NCBI GenBank assembly: GCA_049652745.1
Contig: JBASEY010000033.1
Coordinates: 97,711-161,710 of the forward strand
Direction: 5' to 3'
Origin: JBASEY01 sp049652745
GTDB taxonomy: Bacteria; CSSED10-310
Length of the DNA stretch: 64,000 nucleotides
In this document: positions 9,391 through 18,044 of the stretch, one piece after another
Position numbering within the stretch: the stretch's first letter is position 1
Layout of the letters: each line of letters opens with the position of its first letter
Notes under the pieces: generated by a model
The model's input: the letters and a program-made list of their open reading frames with translations, nothing else
What the model was told of the DNA's origin: nothing
The model's database searches: none
Position numbers and translations under genes: made by a program

Positions 9391-9726
9391 ATGGAACAAA
9401 TCACGTATGGAGATTTCCAAAAGCTTGATATCCGAATTGGAAAAGTTTTAACAGCAGAAGAGGTTCCAAACACAGATAAATTGATTCATTTAACGGTTGA
9501 CATCGGCCAGGAGGAGGTGCGCCATCTTGTTGCAGGAATGAAAGATTACTACCGGCCTGAAGAAATGGTTGGAAAATTGATAGTTGTTCTTGCCAATCTC
9601 GAGCCGCGGAAAATGCGTGGTATTGTCAGTAACGGCATGCTTCTAGCGGCATCGACCGAAAACTTCGAAACCGTAAAATTACTGACGGTCGATTCTGAAA
9701 TGCCACCTGGATCAAAAGTATCCTGA
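9391..9726 (+). CDS. Stand-alone tRNA-binding domain protein (MetG C-terminal-like)
   Basis: 111 aa, a complete OB-fold tRNA-binding domain: DFQKLDIRIGKV at the N-terminus, TDKLIHLTVDIG, and the C-terminal SNGMLLAAST typical of the C-terminal domain of methionyl-tRNA synthetase and its free-standing homologues (Arc1p/CsaA-related). GGGAGG lies 6 nt before the ATG. In organisms with a short MetRS such a protein can supply tRNA affinity; CsaA-type chaperone activity is the alternative but the signature fits MetG-C better. It is convergent with rtcB, 12 nt apart, so both neighbours act on tRNA or RNA, which may be coincidence. Confidence 0.88.
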   Translation: MEQITYGDFQKLDIRIGKVLTAEEVPNTDKLIHLTVDIGQEEVRHLVAGMKDYYRPEEMVGKLIVVLANLEPRKMRGIVSNGMLLAASTENFETVKLLTVDSEMPPGSKVS

Positions 9727-9738
9727 TATTTGTTTTAT

Positions 9739-11172
9739 TCAGCCTTTCACCACACCCATAGGCTGCAATTCGGCAACGATCCGGGCAATACCGCTTTTCT
9801 CCACTACTTTTATGACATCTGAGATATTTTTATAGGCATCCGGCATTTCTTCCAGGATTGTTCGGTTGCTGTCGGCTTTTACGTAAATACCCTTTTCCTG
9901 TAATTCTTTACGTATTGAACGTTTCGCAGCCTGTTTCATGGCTGCTTTTCTAGACAGCACCCTTCCGGCCCCATGGCAAGCGGTTCCAAATGTTTCATTC
10001 ATTGCTGTTTCCGTCCCTGCCAGAACATAGGAAGCTGTTCCCATATCTCCCGGGATCAACACAGGCTGACCAGTCACTCGGTATTTTTCCGGCAATTCAA
10101 GATGGCCGGGTCCAAAAGCGCGCGTGGCGCCTTTGCGATGTACCGCCAGCTTTTTCTTTTGCCCATCGATCGAATGTGTTTCAAACTTTACGATATTATG
10201 AGCAACATCATAAACCAGATGTGACGATTCCATCTCTTTTCCAAAGAGTTTTTCAAACTCTTCCCTTACAAAATGGGTCAAGCATTGGCGATTAGCCCAT
10301 GCAAAGTTTGCCGCCGCATGTATCGCTCCTATACATTGCTTGCCTTCAGAAGATTTCACGGGCACACATGCCAATTGTTTATCTGGAACAGAAATGGAGT
10401 ATTTCGGCATCGATCGAACCATTACTTTGATGTAATCCGTACAAACCTGGTGCCCTAGGCCTCTGGATCCTGAATGAATCATCACGGCTACCTGGTCCTT
10501 TTCAATCCCAAAAGCCGACGCCGCTTTTAGATCAAATATTTTTGTGACGCGTTGAATCTCAATGAAATGATTACCGGATCCCAACGTTCCAAGCTGGTTT
10601 TTTCCACGTTCTAAAGCTCTTTCACTGACCGCATCAGGATCCGCTCCTGACAGAGCGCCTGACGCTTCACAAAACTCAACATCTCTACTAAAGCCATATC
10701 CCGCATCCACCGCCCATTGTGCTCCCCGCTCCAAAACAGAACGCAAATCATGAGGTTTCAACAACACTTTTCCATCTCTACCCACACCGCTTGGAATATT
10801 TTGAAAAAGCTTATCCACCAGACTTTCCAATTCAGTAACCAATCGACTGAATTTAAGAGGAAAAGTGACTAATCGGACACCACAATTGATATCATAACCG
10901 ACTCCTCCTGGAGTAACGCATCCGTCTTCGACATCTGTCGCTATAACTCCGCCTATCGGCAATCCATAGCCGAAATGAATATCGGGCATGGCAATCACAG
11001 CCTTGACGACCCCCGGTAATGTCGTTGCGTTAGCCAACTGCTGTAATGATCCATCGTTTTTGACAGCCCTGATCATTGATTCATCGGCGTACAGCAAGCC
11101 TGGAACGCGCATCCCAGGAATCGTTCCTAACGGCAGGCGCCATCGATATCCGTCCAACCGTTCGACATTCAT
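9739..11172 (-). CDS. rtcB: RNA-splicing ligase RtcB
   Basis: 477 aa, the family's usual length. It ligates RNA 2',3'-cyclic phosphate (via 3'-phosphate) to 5'-OH ends with GTP and Mn2+. Seen: metal-site segment VEDGC and GVGYDINCGVRL, LGSGNHFIEIQ, IHSGSRGLGHQV, and HRKGATRAFGPG, which holds the His that becomes guanylated. ATG with AGGAGCGGAG upstream. The gene follows the DUF2062-archease fusion by 24 nt on the same strand; archease is the known RtcB activator, so the pair is functionally coherent. All catalytic motifs are intact. Confidence 0.95.
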   Translation of the reverse strand: MNVERLDGYRWRLPLGTIPGMRVPGLLYADESMIRAVKNDGSLQQLANATTLPGVVKAVIAMPDIHFGYGLPIGGVIATDVEDGCVTPGGVGYDINCGVRLVTFPLKFSRLVTELESLVDKLFQNIPSGVGRDGKVLLKPHDLRSVLERGAQWAVDAGYGFSRDVEFCEASGALSGADPDAVSERALERGKNQLGTLGSGNHFIEIQRVTKIFDLKAASAFGIEKDQVAVMIHSGSRGLGHQVCTDYIKVMVRSMPKYSISVPDKQLACVPVKSSEGKQCIGAIHAAANFAWANRQCLTHFVREEFEKLFGKEMESSHLVYDVAHNIVKFETHSIDGQKKKLAVHRKGATRAFGPGHLELPEKYRVTGQPVLIPGDMGTASYVLAGTETAMNETFGTACHGAGRVLSRKAAMKQAAKRSIRKELQEKGIYVKADSNRTILEEMPDAYKNISDVIKVVEKSGIARIVAELQPMGVVKG

Positions 11173-11196
11173 AGCTCCGCTCCTGACATCGAGCCA

Positions 11197-12153
11197 TTAA
11201 ATATCAAAAATAATACGTGTTTTATATATATCATTGTGTTTTTCAACAGTCAGTCCATGCCATGTGACCGCTTTAATCTCATGGCGAAATACATGGGTTT
11301 CTCTGCTGACTTTGTCTCCCAGCATTTCAGCAGAAAAGGCATCATCGGTAATAATTATATCAAACTTTGAAAAAATCAGTTTTTGTGTTTCGAATAGATA
11401 CAACAACTCAGATAACCAATCGACCATCATCATGGAAAAATCGTCGGATTGAAAGCTTATTCTGTGAAAAATCCTGGGTTCTACCGCCTTTATATCGGTC
11501 AACAGGTTGCCCAATGCCCATCCTGCTGTGGAGAACAAAGCTGTAAGATTGGGCGCTCTTATCGATACGGCGATATCCGCCATAGTGCCGATTTCTATTA
11601 TTTTACCGTAGGGACTGTCCATAGCGCTCTTCTTTTTTTTCCGAAGTTTTCTGAAGCGTTCTATTGAAAGACGAAGCGTGAAATATCCTATTATGCTTAA
11701 ACTTAATCCCAATATGGTACACCCGAGGAAAAGCTGTTTGAGAAGCGTAATCATCTCTTTTGTTCTACGAATGTAGACGATGTCAAATTTCATGACTTTT
11801 TTTATCGTATCGAACAGGACGGCGCGAGATACATGCCCGGAGGTCGGCAATAAAAATTTGCCAATTCGATAGCCGGCATAATAGACGAAGGGCATAATGA
11901 GCGGCATTGTCAGCCAGGCGCCCATTAAAGCCGTGATAAGATTAAATCTAAAAATAGAAACCAGCACTAAAATCAATACGGTATGAATGCCATAGAAAGG
12001 TGTTGTTCCGACAAAAAGTCCAATTGCAAATGAAAGTGCAAGCCAATGCGCATCGCCTTTCAGAGATAATATAAAGATAATATTTTGTTTAAGAGTTTTA
12101 CCCGCGAATATCTTTTTTACATCTTTTGCTGGAGAAAAAAAAGAATTCAGCAT
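11197..12153 (-). CDS. DUF2062 membrane domain fused to archease
   Basis: 318 aa. Residues about 30-115 are a DUF2062 domain (LSFAIGLFVGTTPFYGIHT, then NPxxxP-like MPLIMPFVYYAGYRIGK), followed by a further hydrophobic helix near 138-162 and a very basic segment (RFRKLRKKKKS). The remaining about 135 residues match archease: MADIAVSIRA, VEPR, MVDWLSELLYLFET, FDIIITDD, HEIKAVTWHGLTVEK, IIFDI. Archease promotes RtcB guanylation and turnover. The usual HTADxG start is altered to GTMADIA, losing the His but keeping the Asp. The basic linker predicts a cytoplasmic archease tethered to the membrane, upstream of rtcB. DUF2062 has no established biochemical role. Confidence 0.85.
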   Translation of the reverse strand: MLNSFFSPAKDVKKIFAGKTLKQNIIFILSLKGDAHWLALSFAIGLFVGTTPFYGIHTVLILVLVSIFRFNLITALMGAWLTMPLIMPFVYYAGYRIGKFLLPTSGHVSRAVLFDTIKKVMKFDIVYIRRTKEMITLLKQLFLGCTILGLSLSIIGYFTLRLSIERFRKLRKKKKSAMDSPYGKIIEIGTMADIAVSIRAPNLTALFSTAGWALGNLLTDIKAVEPRIFHRISFQSDDFSMMMVDWLSELLYLFETQKLIFSKFDIIITDDAFSAEMLGDKVSRETHVFRHEIKAVTWHGLTVEKHNDIYKTRIIFDI

Positions 12154-12166
12154 TGGAAGGATTCCA

Positions 12167-14296
12167 TCAGCGGCTCAATTGAATTTTTCTCAACATTCGC
12201 TTGGCTTTAATGTTATTTGGATTCTGTTCCAAAACTTGTTTCAAAGCTCTGATGGCGAAGCCGGTAAGATTGAGTTGATAGACCAATTCTGCGACCTCGA
12301 TCAAAATATCTTCGTTATCTGGAGCCAAATGATATGCCCGGTGGAAAAAACGAATTGCTTGTTTCCGCCATTTCACATTTTCAGCGAGAAGTTTTGCCAT
12401 TTCGTGATAATACTGGGCATTTTCCGGATCAAGGCTGATACTGCCACGTACAAAGCGCATCGCGAGCATTTTATCACCTCGACGATTGGCTATTTTGGCT
12501 GATAAAAGATGCTGCTCCGCAAGAAGTAGCTTCTTTTTTTGAACTTCAACCGCCATCTGTTCCCTTGCAAGCAATTCTTCGTCATACACCTTTCTTTTCC
12601 CGGGGTCAGAGAGAGTTGAATAAGCCTCCCGCATCATTTCTACGATTTGGGCAATCTGCGGGGCCATCGATGAGAATTCACGTATAAACGCATCATCCGG
12701 TAATAAATGTGTTTCCCATTGCCTATAAGCCTCCTCAACTTGTTCTTGGGAAGCATCCCGTTCAATGCGAAGAAGCTCATAATAAGTCATTATCTGCATT
12801 CTTCGATGTATGGATAACATTTCTCGCTTTTTTCTTCTGAGGACATCCTGAAAATCTACATTTTGTTTTTTCAATTCATCGATGAGATGCTCTTTCATTT
12901 TTTCATCGTCTGTCGCCTTCAGACGATTTTCCATCTCTTCAATCCTGCGCTGCAATGTCGACAGCTCAGCCGTGTCCTCAACCCAATCCGCCCAGGTGCT
13001 TGTCCAGTCTTTCTCAAAATCGCGGGACAGTTCCTCTTCGGAAATCATCCACAGATTCCACTGTTCTTCTTCATCTTCAATTTCCAAGATATCTTTCGTC
13101 AAATCAGAACCGAAAAGTTCAGATTCACCGTCGACGACTTTACCATCGATAATGAACGCTATTCGCTCATCATCTTCTAAACTGCTAAAAGATTCATCAC
13201 CCGACCCTATTTTGGTCAAACCATCTATATCCACCCCGCCGGACTTGACGTCCACAAATTTATCACCGCGTTGATAGGAAATATCGACATCGTAGCCAAC
13301 ATCATCCGGGCCTTTTTCCTGTTGCAAATGTAACGCTTTGGCCAAATCCAAAAAATCGCTGTCCATATTCTTCGCCAATTTTCGAAGCTCGAGCATTTCC
13401 TCATCCGTTAAAACCACTTCATCAGTTACATATATCAGATTCGACTCTGAATCAGCATGATCCTCCGATATTTGGCCGGTGTCCGTTTCATCATCTGAAA
13501 TTATTTTTTCTTCTTTTAACTGCTCTTCCTCTTGATGAAGTTCCAGTTCCTTTTCATCAAGTAGTTTCAGAAATCTTTTTTCGGATTCAGGTTCATGTAT
13601 TAGACAGCCCTCAAGATACAACTGGGCAAAGCGTCTGGCCATTGCTAATTTTTTGCTTCCTCCCATTGTCAAAATATCATGGATGATCAGTTTTCCATCA
13701 ATCCTCGACAGGTAAAAACCATCCTCAGGGGTCAATTTATAGTTGCAAGCCTTTGAAAAAAAATCCGTATTTATGGCCAAAACCCGTTGATATCCTCCTA
13801 TAAGATTGACTAGAACATCCACATTTTGAATGCGTTCCAGCAGACTTTGCATCAGTTTTATGGTGTCCATGTCGACGACGGGCAATTTTTCCGACGGCGC
13901 CAAAGCATTAACGAAAGAATATTCGGCATCCATCCATTCAAAAAAAGATAATAAAATTTCTCGAATGAGAATACGTAAATACCATCTTTGTGTCGATGGA
14001 TCGACAACTATTTCTACCTCTTTACTATTCCAGCCATGTTTCGCGACGAGATCAGTAAAGTTATCCAGGCCGTCATCTTCAAGAAGCTCGCCTTGGTATA
14101 ACAAATCAATCAAATCTTTTTCTGATTGATCGGATTCGATTGTGATTATTGAACCGTCAATAAAGTAGACTTTCAGCATTTGCTCTTTCCGAAAGAACGT
14201 CATGCAGCCTGATATTTTCATATCATAAATGTGTTTAAAAAGACACAGAATCGGTGTCCGTTGAAGCGTACCTTTCTCTAAATTAATTTGAACCAC
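12167..14296 (-). CDS. DUF4388 / degenerate J-like / TPR protein
   Basis: 709 aa, GTG start with GGGAG upstream. Residues 1-100 are a DUF4388 domain (KISGCMTFFR, MLKVYFIDGSIITIES), seen in regulatory proteins of deltaproteobacteria and relatives. A long acidic, low-complexity centre (about 250-430) precedes a coiled stretch, then a J-domain-like segment beginning MTYYELL at residue 503 and ending LSDPGKRKVYDEEL. The HPD tripeptide that activates Hsp70 is replaced (LLPDD, His to Leu), so co-chaperone activity is doubtful. Residues about 600-709 form TPR-type helices. It lies 13 nt upstream of the DUF2062-archease gene. Likely a cytoplasmic scaffold; target unknown. Confidence 0.75.
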   Translation of the reverse strand: MVQINLEKGTLQRTPILCLFKHIYDMKISGCMTFFRKEQMLKVYFIDGSIITIESDQSEKDLIDLLYQGELLEDDGLDNFTDLVAKHGWNSKEVEIVVDPSTQRWYLRILIREILLSFFEWMDAEYSFVNALAPSEKLPVVDMDTIKLMQSLLERIQNVDVLVNLIGGYQRVLAINTDFFSKACNYKLTPEDGFYLSRIDGKLIIHDILTMGGSKKLAMARRFAQLYLEGCLIHEPESEKRFLKLLDEKELELHQEEEQLKEEKIISDDETDTGQISEDHADSESNLIYVTDEVVLTDEEMLELRKLAKNMDSDFLDLAKALHLQQEKGPDDVGYDVDISYQRGDKFVDVKSGGVDIDGLTKIGSGDESFSSLEDDERIAFIIDGKVVDGESELFGSDLTKDILEIEDEEEQWNLWMISEEELSRDFEKDWTSTWADWVEDTAELSTLQRRIEEMENRLKATDDEKMKEHLIDELKKQNVDFQDVLRRKKREMLSIHRRMQIMTYYELLRIERDASQEQVEEAYRQWETHLLPDDAFIREFSSMAPQIAQIVEMMREAYSTLSDPGKRKVYDEELLAREQMAVEVQKKKLLLAEQHLLSAKIANRRGDKMLAMRFVRGSISLDPENAQYYHEMAKLLAENVKWRKQAIRFFHRAYHLAPDNEDILIEVAELVYQLNLTGFAIRALKQVLEQNPNNIKAKRMLRKIQLSR

Positions 14297-14363
14297 AGGG
14301 TTTTCTCCCGGAACTAGACGGCCATTTTTTTCAATTCAACTCGAATTGACCGCTTGATATGTA

Positions 14364-15932
14364 TTATAGAAGATTTCTTGCTAAATCTTCAACATCAACA
14401 AGCCCTTCAATAACTTTTTGCAACCCATCCTCCAAAATTGTTTTCATTCCTTCTTGTCTGGCCAATTGTTGGAGTTCACTGGTGCTGATTTTTGTCTGCA
14501 AGGCCTCTTTCAAACGCATTGATGGTTGAAGCAATTCAAAAACCCCTATGCGCCCCTTGTATCCTTTATAATCACATAATTCACATCCACGACCTCGTAC
14601 AAAACGAATATTCTGATCGGGCTGAATTCCCAGGACTTTCAATGTATTCAGCGATGGAACGATTGGCTCCAGACAATGAGGACAATTTCTTCGTAAGAGG
14701 CGCTGAGACAGTATCCCTGTTATGGATGATGCAACAAGAAAAGGTTCGATTCCCATTTCGATCATCCTGTTAAACACGCCCACAGCAGAGTCTGCATGGA
14801 TAGTTGATATTACAAGATGACCCGTCAAACCGGCCTGCGTACAAATTTCTGCAGTCTCGCGATCTCTTATTTCACCAACGACAATCACATCCGGATCCTG
14901 TCTCAAAATGGAACGCAGCCCATTAGCAAATGTCAAATCACGTTTAGGGTTGACCTGAGTTTGGTTAACACCAAATATTTCCCGCTCGACCGGATCTTCT
15001 ATTGTCACAATATTCGTTGTTTCTCCACGATTTTGAATAATATAACGAATAGCTGAATAAATCGTCGTTGTCTTGCCGCTTCCTGTCGGTCCAGTCAGCA
15101 AGATTGTTCCCTGTGGATTCAGCAATAACGCGGAAAACCTATTCAACAAATCAGGAGATAGCCCAAGGTTTTTCACGTTAAAATCATGTTCACCCGATTC
15201 AAACAGCCGAATGACAATCTTATCTCCATGCAAAGTCGGTAGAAAAGACAGCCTGAAATCATAGTTTTTATTATTCCACCTGATTTCAATTCGGCCATCC
15301 TGCGGTGTTCCTTTTTCATATATCGTCAGGTTGGCTAAAACACGCAACCGGGAACTCAAGCGCGCCATTAAATGTTTCGGAATTTGTCCCACCTCATTTA
15401 GAACACCGTCCATACGATACTTGATTGTAGTCTTGACCGAAGAAGGCTCAATATGGATATCGCTTGTGCGGTTCATTATGGCATAACAGACAATTCCATC
15501 GACAAGATCCGGAACCCCTTTATCACCTCGCCTGCTTAACTGTGCTAGCCTGGATGGCACGGCGTTCAGTTTGACATCACTGAATTCGGTTGAATGGCTA
15601 TCAAGATTGTAGACTCGAATCGGCAGAATGACATCCTCATATCGCTGCTTTAATCTCTGTTTGGCTTCTTTTTTAATCTTAATTGACTGAAAAATGGCGG
15701 CCAAAGTGGCAATTGTTGCCGTTGTCAACAGAAACGCCAACAATACGATAACGGCAGTATGTGATAATACAGCATGAATGCTTCCAATCAAAGTAGATGG
15801 AGAAAGATCGGTATACAGTAAAGCAAACCCTAGACCCATCGCCAACGCCAAAACGCTTATAAGCAATGCTGGGATACTATTCCTAGGCGATTTTTCAGAA
15901 ATTCGCATTACCATCACCAGTGAAAAGGCCAA
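14364..15932 (-). CDS. GspE/PilB-type ATPase with N-terminal membrane helices
   Basis: 522 aa. The C-terminal 400 residues are a full type II secretion/type IV pilus assembly ATPase: SDIHIEP, Walker A GPTGSGKTT (residues 281-289), Asp box TIEDPVE, Walker B DPDVIVVGEIRD, His box GHLVISTIHAD, and a Zn motif CPHC...CELC. Instead of the soluble N1 domain, residues about 20-80 contain two hydrophobic helices, so the ATPase looks membrane-anchored. No pilin, platform protein or secretin is present in the window. Start uncertain: TTG at 15932 or an ATG six to eight codons in. It sits 8 nt after bactofilin, which suggests a localised machine. Confidence 0.85.
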   Translation of the reverse strand: MAFSLVMVMRISEKSPRNSIPALLISVLALAMGLGFALLYTDLSPSTLIGSIHAVLSHTAVIVLLAFLLTTATIATLAAIFQSIKIKKEAKQRLKQRYEDVILPIRVYNLDSHSTEFSDVKLNAVPSRLAQLSRRGDKGVPDLVDGIVCYAIMNRTSDIHIEPSSVKTTIKYRMDGVLNEVGQIPKHLMARLSSRLRVLANLTIYEKGTPQDGRIEIRWNNKNYDFRLSFLPTLHGDKIVIRLFESGEHDFNVKNLGLSPDLLNRFSALLLNPQGTILLTGPTGSGKTTTIYSAIRYIIQNRGETTNIVTIEDPVEREIFGVNQTQVNPKRDLTFANGLRSILRQDPDVIVVGEIRDRETAEICTQAGLTGHLVISTIHADSAVGVFNRMIEMGIEPFLVASSITGILSQRLLRRNCPHCLEPIVPSLNTLKVLGIQPDQNIRFVRGRGCELCDYKGYKGRIGVFELLQPSMRLKEALQTKISTSELQQLARQEGMKTILEDGLQKVIEGLVDVEDLARNLL

Positions 15933-15940
15933 GAATATTT

Positions 15941-16291
15941 TTATTTACGCTCGGTCAGCTTATCTTCGACCTCAAAATTACCACATAAAAATGCGCCTTC
16001 GGCAATGTCGATACGGGAAGTTTTAACATCACACAACACTTTGCCCGTCGATTTGATCGTTATTTTGGAATCGGCATCAATACTGCCTCTGACTTCCCCG
16101 GCAACGAAGACTTCTTTGACAACAAGTTTGCCTTCGACACAACCCGTTTGATCGATCGTCATCGTTCCGTTTTTAATATGCACTTCTCCTTCAATACATC
16201 CCGCGATATTGATGTCTCCATCTCCGGTAATGTTGCCATTAATAATCAAGCCATTCGCAATTACGCTGACTCCATTGACCCGGTTTGCCAT
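15941..16291 (-). CDS. Bactofilin (polymer-forming cytoskeletal protein)
   Basis: 116 aa. The ATG at 16291 is preferred over a TTG at 16303 because GGAGG lies 6 nt upstream. The protein is a near-continuous right-handed beta-helix: VIANGLIINGNITGDGDINIAG, EGEVHIKNG, EGKLVVKEV, AGEVRGSID, KVLCDVKTS, EGAFLCGNFE. Bactofilins self-assemble into membrane-associated filaments that position envelope or motility enzymes without nucleotide. It is the first gene of a minus-strand run leading to the GspE-like ATPase, so anchoring or positioning of that ATPase is a fair inference. Confidence 0.9.
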   Translation of the reverse strand: MANRVNGVSVIANGLIINGNITGDGDINIAGCIEGEVHIKNGTMTIDQTGCVEGKLVVKEVFVAGEVRGSIDADSKITIKSTGKVLCDVKTSRIDIAEGAFLCGNFEVEDKLTERK

Positions 16292-16482
16292 GATATCCTC
16301 CAAATTTCAGTTAAATTGTTACTCGTTATAAAACTTCACCTGGTGTATTAGTATAAAGACTAACCCGGATTCCGGCAAGAAAATTCACTCAGAGAGTTGA
16401 ACTCGATCCATGCCTTGACCCAAGCTGGATAGAATACTATGATTTTTCAGATCGGCAGGTCTTTACTTTCAGGAGATTAGCT

Positions 16483-17415
16483 TTGACCAACCAGGCATTT
16501 GAAGTCGATTTGACAGTTAAACTAGGTCCTTTAACTCTACAGAATCCGGTAACTACCGCTTCCGGCACATTCGGATATGGAGTGGAATACGCACCTTATT
16601 GCGATATTGGAAGGCTCGGAGCAGTCATGGTCAAAGGCATAAATCTTGAGCCCCGCATCGGTCATCCTCAACCGCGTCTAGCAGAAACAGCTTCAGGACT
16701 ATTAAATTGCATCGGTCTGCAAAACATCGGCGTAAACGCTTTTATACGGGATATGCTTCCCTTCTTCAACGGTCTGAAAACAGCTTGTATCGTCAATATA
16801 AATGGAAGCACCATCGACGAATATATTGCGGTTGCAGAAAAGTTATCCGGCCATTCGTCAGTGGCAGCTCTGGAAATTAACGTCTCCTGCCCCAACGTGT
16901 CTCAAGGTGGAATTACATTTGGCATTGACCCATTCATGACAGAAAAAGTGACCCGTGAAATACGAAATCGAACCCGCCTTCCACTTATTGTTAAACTCAG
17001 CCCCAATGTAACCGATATTACGGTTATAGCGCGAGCCGCCGTCAATGGCGGAGCGGATAGCCTTTCTTTGATAAACACTCTGCTGGGTATGGCTATTGAC
17101 CCAAACTCTCGTAAGTCAAAACTGTCCAATATGACCGGCGGTCTGTCCGGTCCGGCTATCAAACCCATCGCTCTACGCTGTGTCTGGCAGGTTCACAAGG
17201 CGGTATCTGTACCCATCATTGGAATGGGGGGCATTAGTTCGGGCTTGGACGCTATCGAATTCATGCTTGCAGGATCCTCTGCCGTTTCAATCGGTACCGC
17301 TAATTTCACCGATCCTGCAATATCGACAAAAATACTGGATGAAATGCTTGCATATTGTCGTCAATATAAAATCAACAAAATTGAATCGCTGGTTGGCCAA
17401 TTACTGGAAGCATAA
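16483..17415 (+). CDS. pyrD: Dihydroorotate dehydrogenase, class 1B catalytic subunit
   Basis: 310 aa, TTG start with AGGAG 7 nt upstream. Oxidises dihydroorotate to orotate in pyrimidine synthesis using FMN. Seen: PVTTASGTFGYG, VMVKGINLEPR, LEINVSCPNVSQGG (the active-base Cys of class 1B in the NVSCPN loop), VKLSPNV, GGLSGPAIKPIAL, IGMGGISSG and SAVSIGTANF. Class 1B enzymes normally pair with the FeS/FAD subunit PyrK, which is not adjacent here. pyrE follows by 23 nt. Confidence 0.93.
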   Translation: MTNQAFEVDLTVKLGPLTLQNPVTTASGTFGYGVEYAPYCDIGRLGAVMVKGINLEPRIGHPQPRLAETASGLLNCIGLQNIGVNAFIRDMLPFFNGLKTACIVNINGSTIDEYIAVAEKLSGHSSVAALEINVSCPNVSQGGITFGIDPFMTEKVTREIRNRTRLPLIVKLSPNVTDITVIARAAVNGGADSLSLINTLLGMAIDPNSRKSKLSNMTGGLSGPAIKPIALRCVWQVHKAVSVPIIGMGGISSGLDAIEFMLAGSSAVSIGTANFTDPAISTKILDEMLAYCRQYKINKIESLVGQLLEA

Positions 17416-17438
17416 AACAATTTACTGAAGGGGAAGAT

Positions 17439-18014
17439 ATGACATCAAACGATTTGATCACACTGTTTAAAAGTGTTCATGCTCTATTGGACGGCCATTT
17501 CAAATTGAGCTCAGGCAGACACTCCGATTTATACCTTCAATGTGCTCGGATTCTGCAATATCCCGAACATGCTCGAACACTTTGTTCTGAATTGGCGAAA
17601 AGCTTTGGTGATATTCCAGTCTCAGGCGTGATTGCGCCGGCTATAGGCGGTATTATTGTCGCTCACGAAGTTGCCGCATCATTAGGCGTTCGTGCAATTT
17701 TCGGTGAACGTGTCAACGGCGTGATGACATTGCGCCGAGGATTTGAAATCCATAAATCCGAACCGTTTATCGTTGTGGAAGATGTTATCACAACCGGAAA
17801 GTCCACGCGTGAGATCATTGACCTGGTCACGTTTCACGGAGGTGTTGTCACAGGCATTGGGTGCTTGGCTGATCGATCGAACCAAAATCTGAACCTTCCA
17901 TTCGAACCAGCATCTCTATTGAAACTGGCCTGTAAAAACTGGGACCCCTCCGAATGCCCTCTGTGCCAAAAAGAAATACCTATCGAGACTCCGGGTTCAC
18001 GTTTCAAACCATAA
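17439..18014 (+). CDS. pyrE: Orotate phosphoribosyltransferase
   Basis: 191 aa. Converts orotate and PRPP to OMP. Motifs: FKLSSGRHSDLYLQCARI, APAIGGIIVAHEVA, and the PRPP-binding loop FIVVEDVITTGKSTREI. GGGGAAG lies 6 nt upstream of the ATG. The C-terminal tail CKNWDPSECPLC has two closely spaced cysteines typical of one subgroup of bacterial PyrE. It is co-directional with pyrD (23 nt) and forms the UMP pathway pair; the DUF502 gene follows after 30 nt. Confidence 0.93.
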   Translation: MTSNDLITLFKSVHALLDGHFKLSSGRHSDLYLQCARILQYPEHARTLCSELAKSFGDIPVSGVIAPAIGGIIVAHEVAASLGVRAIFGERVNGVMTLRRGFEIHKSEPFIVVEDVITTGKSTREIIDLVTFHGGVVTGIGCLADRSNQNLNLPFEPASLLKLACKNWDPSECPLCQKEIPIETPGSRFKP

Positions 18015-18044
18015 ATATAGGATTACTCTTATCGGAAAAATTAT

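Noticed and set aside
9246..9428. 60-codon plus-strand frame before the tRNA-binding protein
   Set aside because: It overlaps the real start, lacks a ribosome site and spans the candidate promoter.
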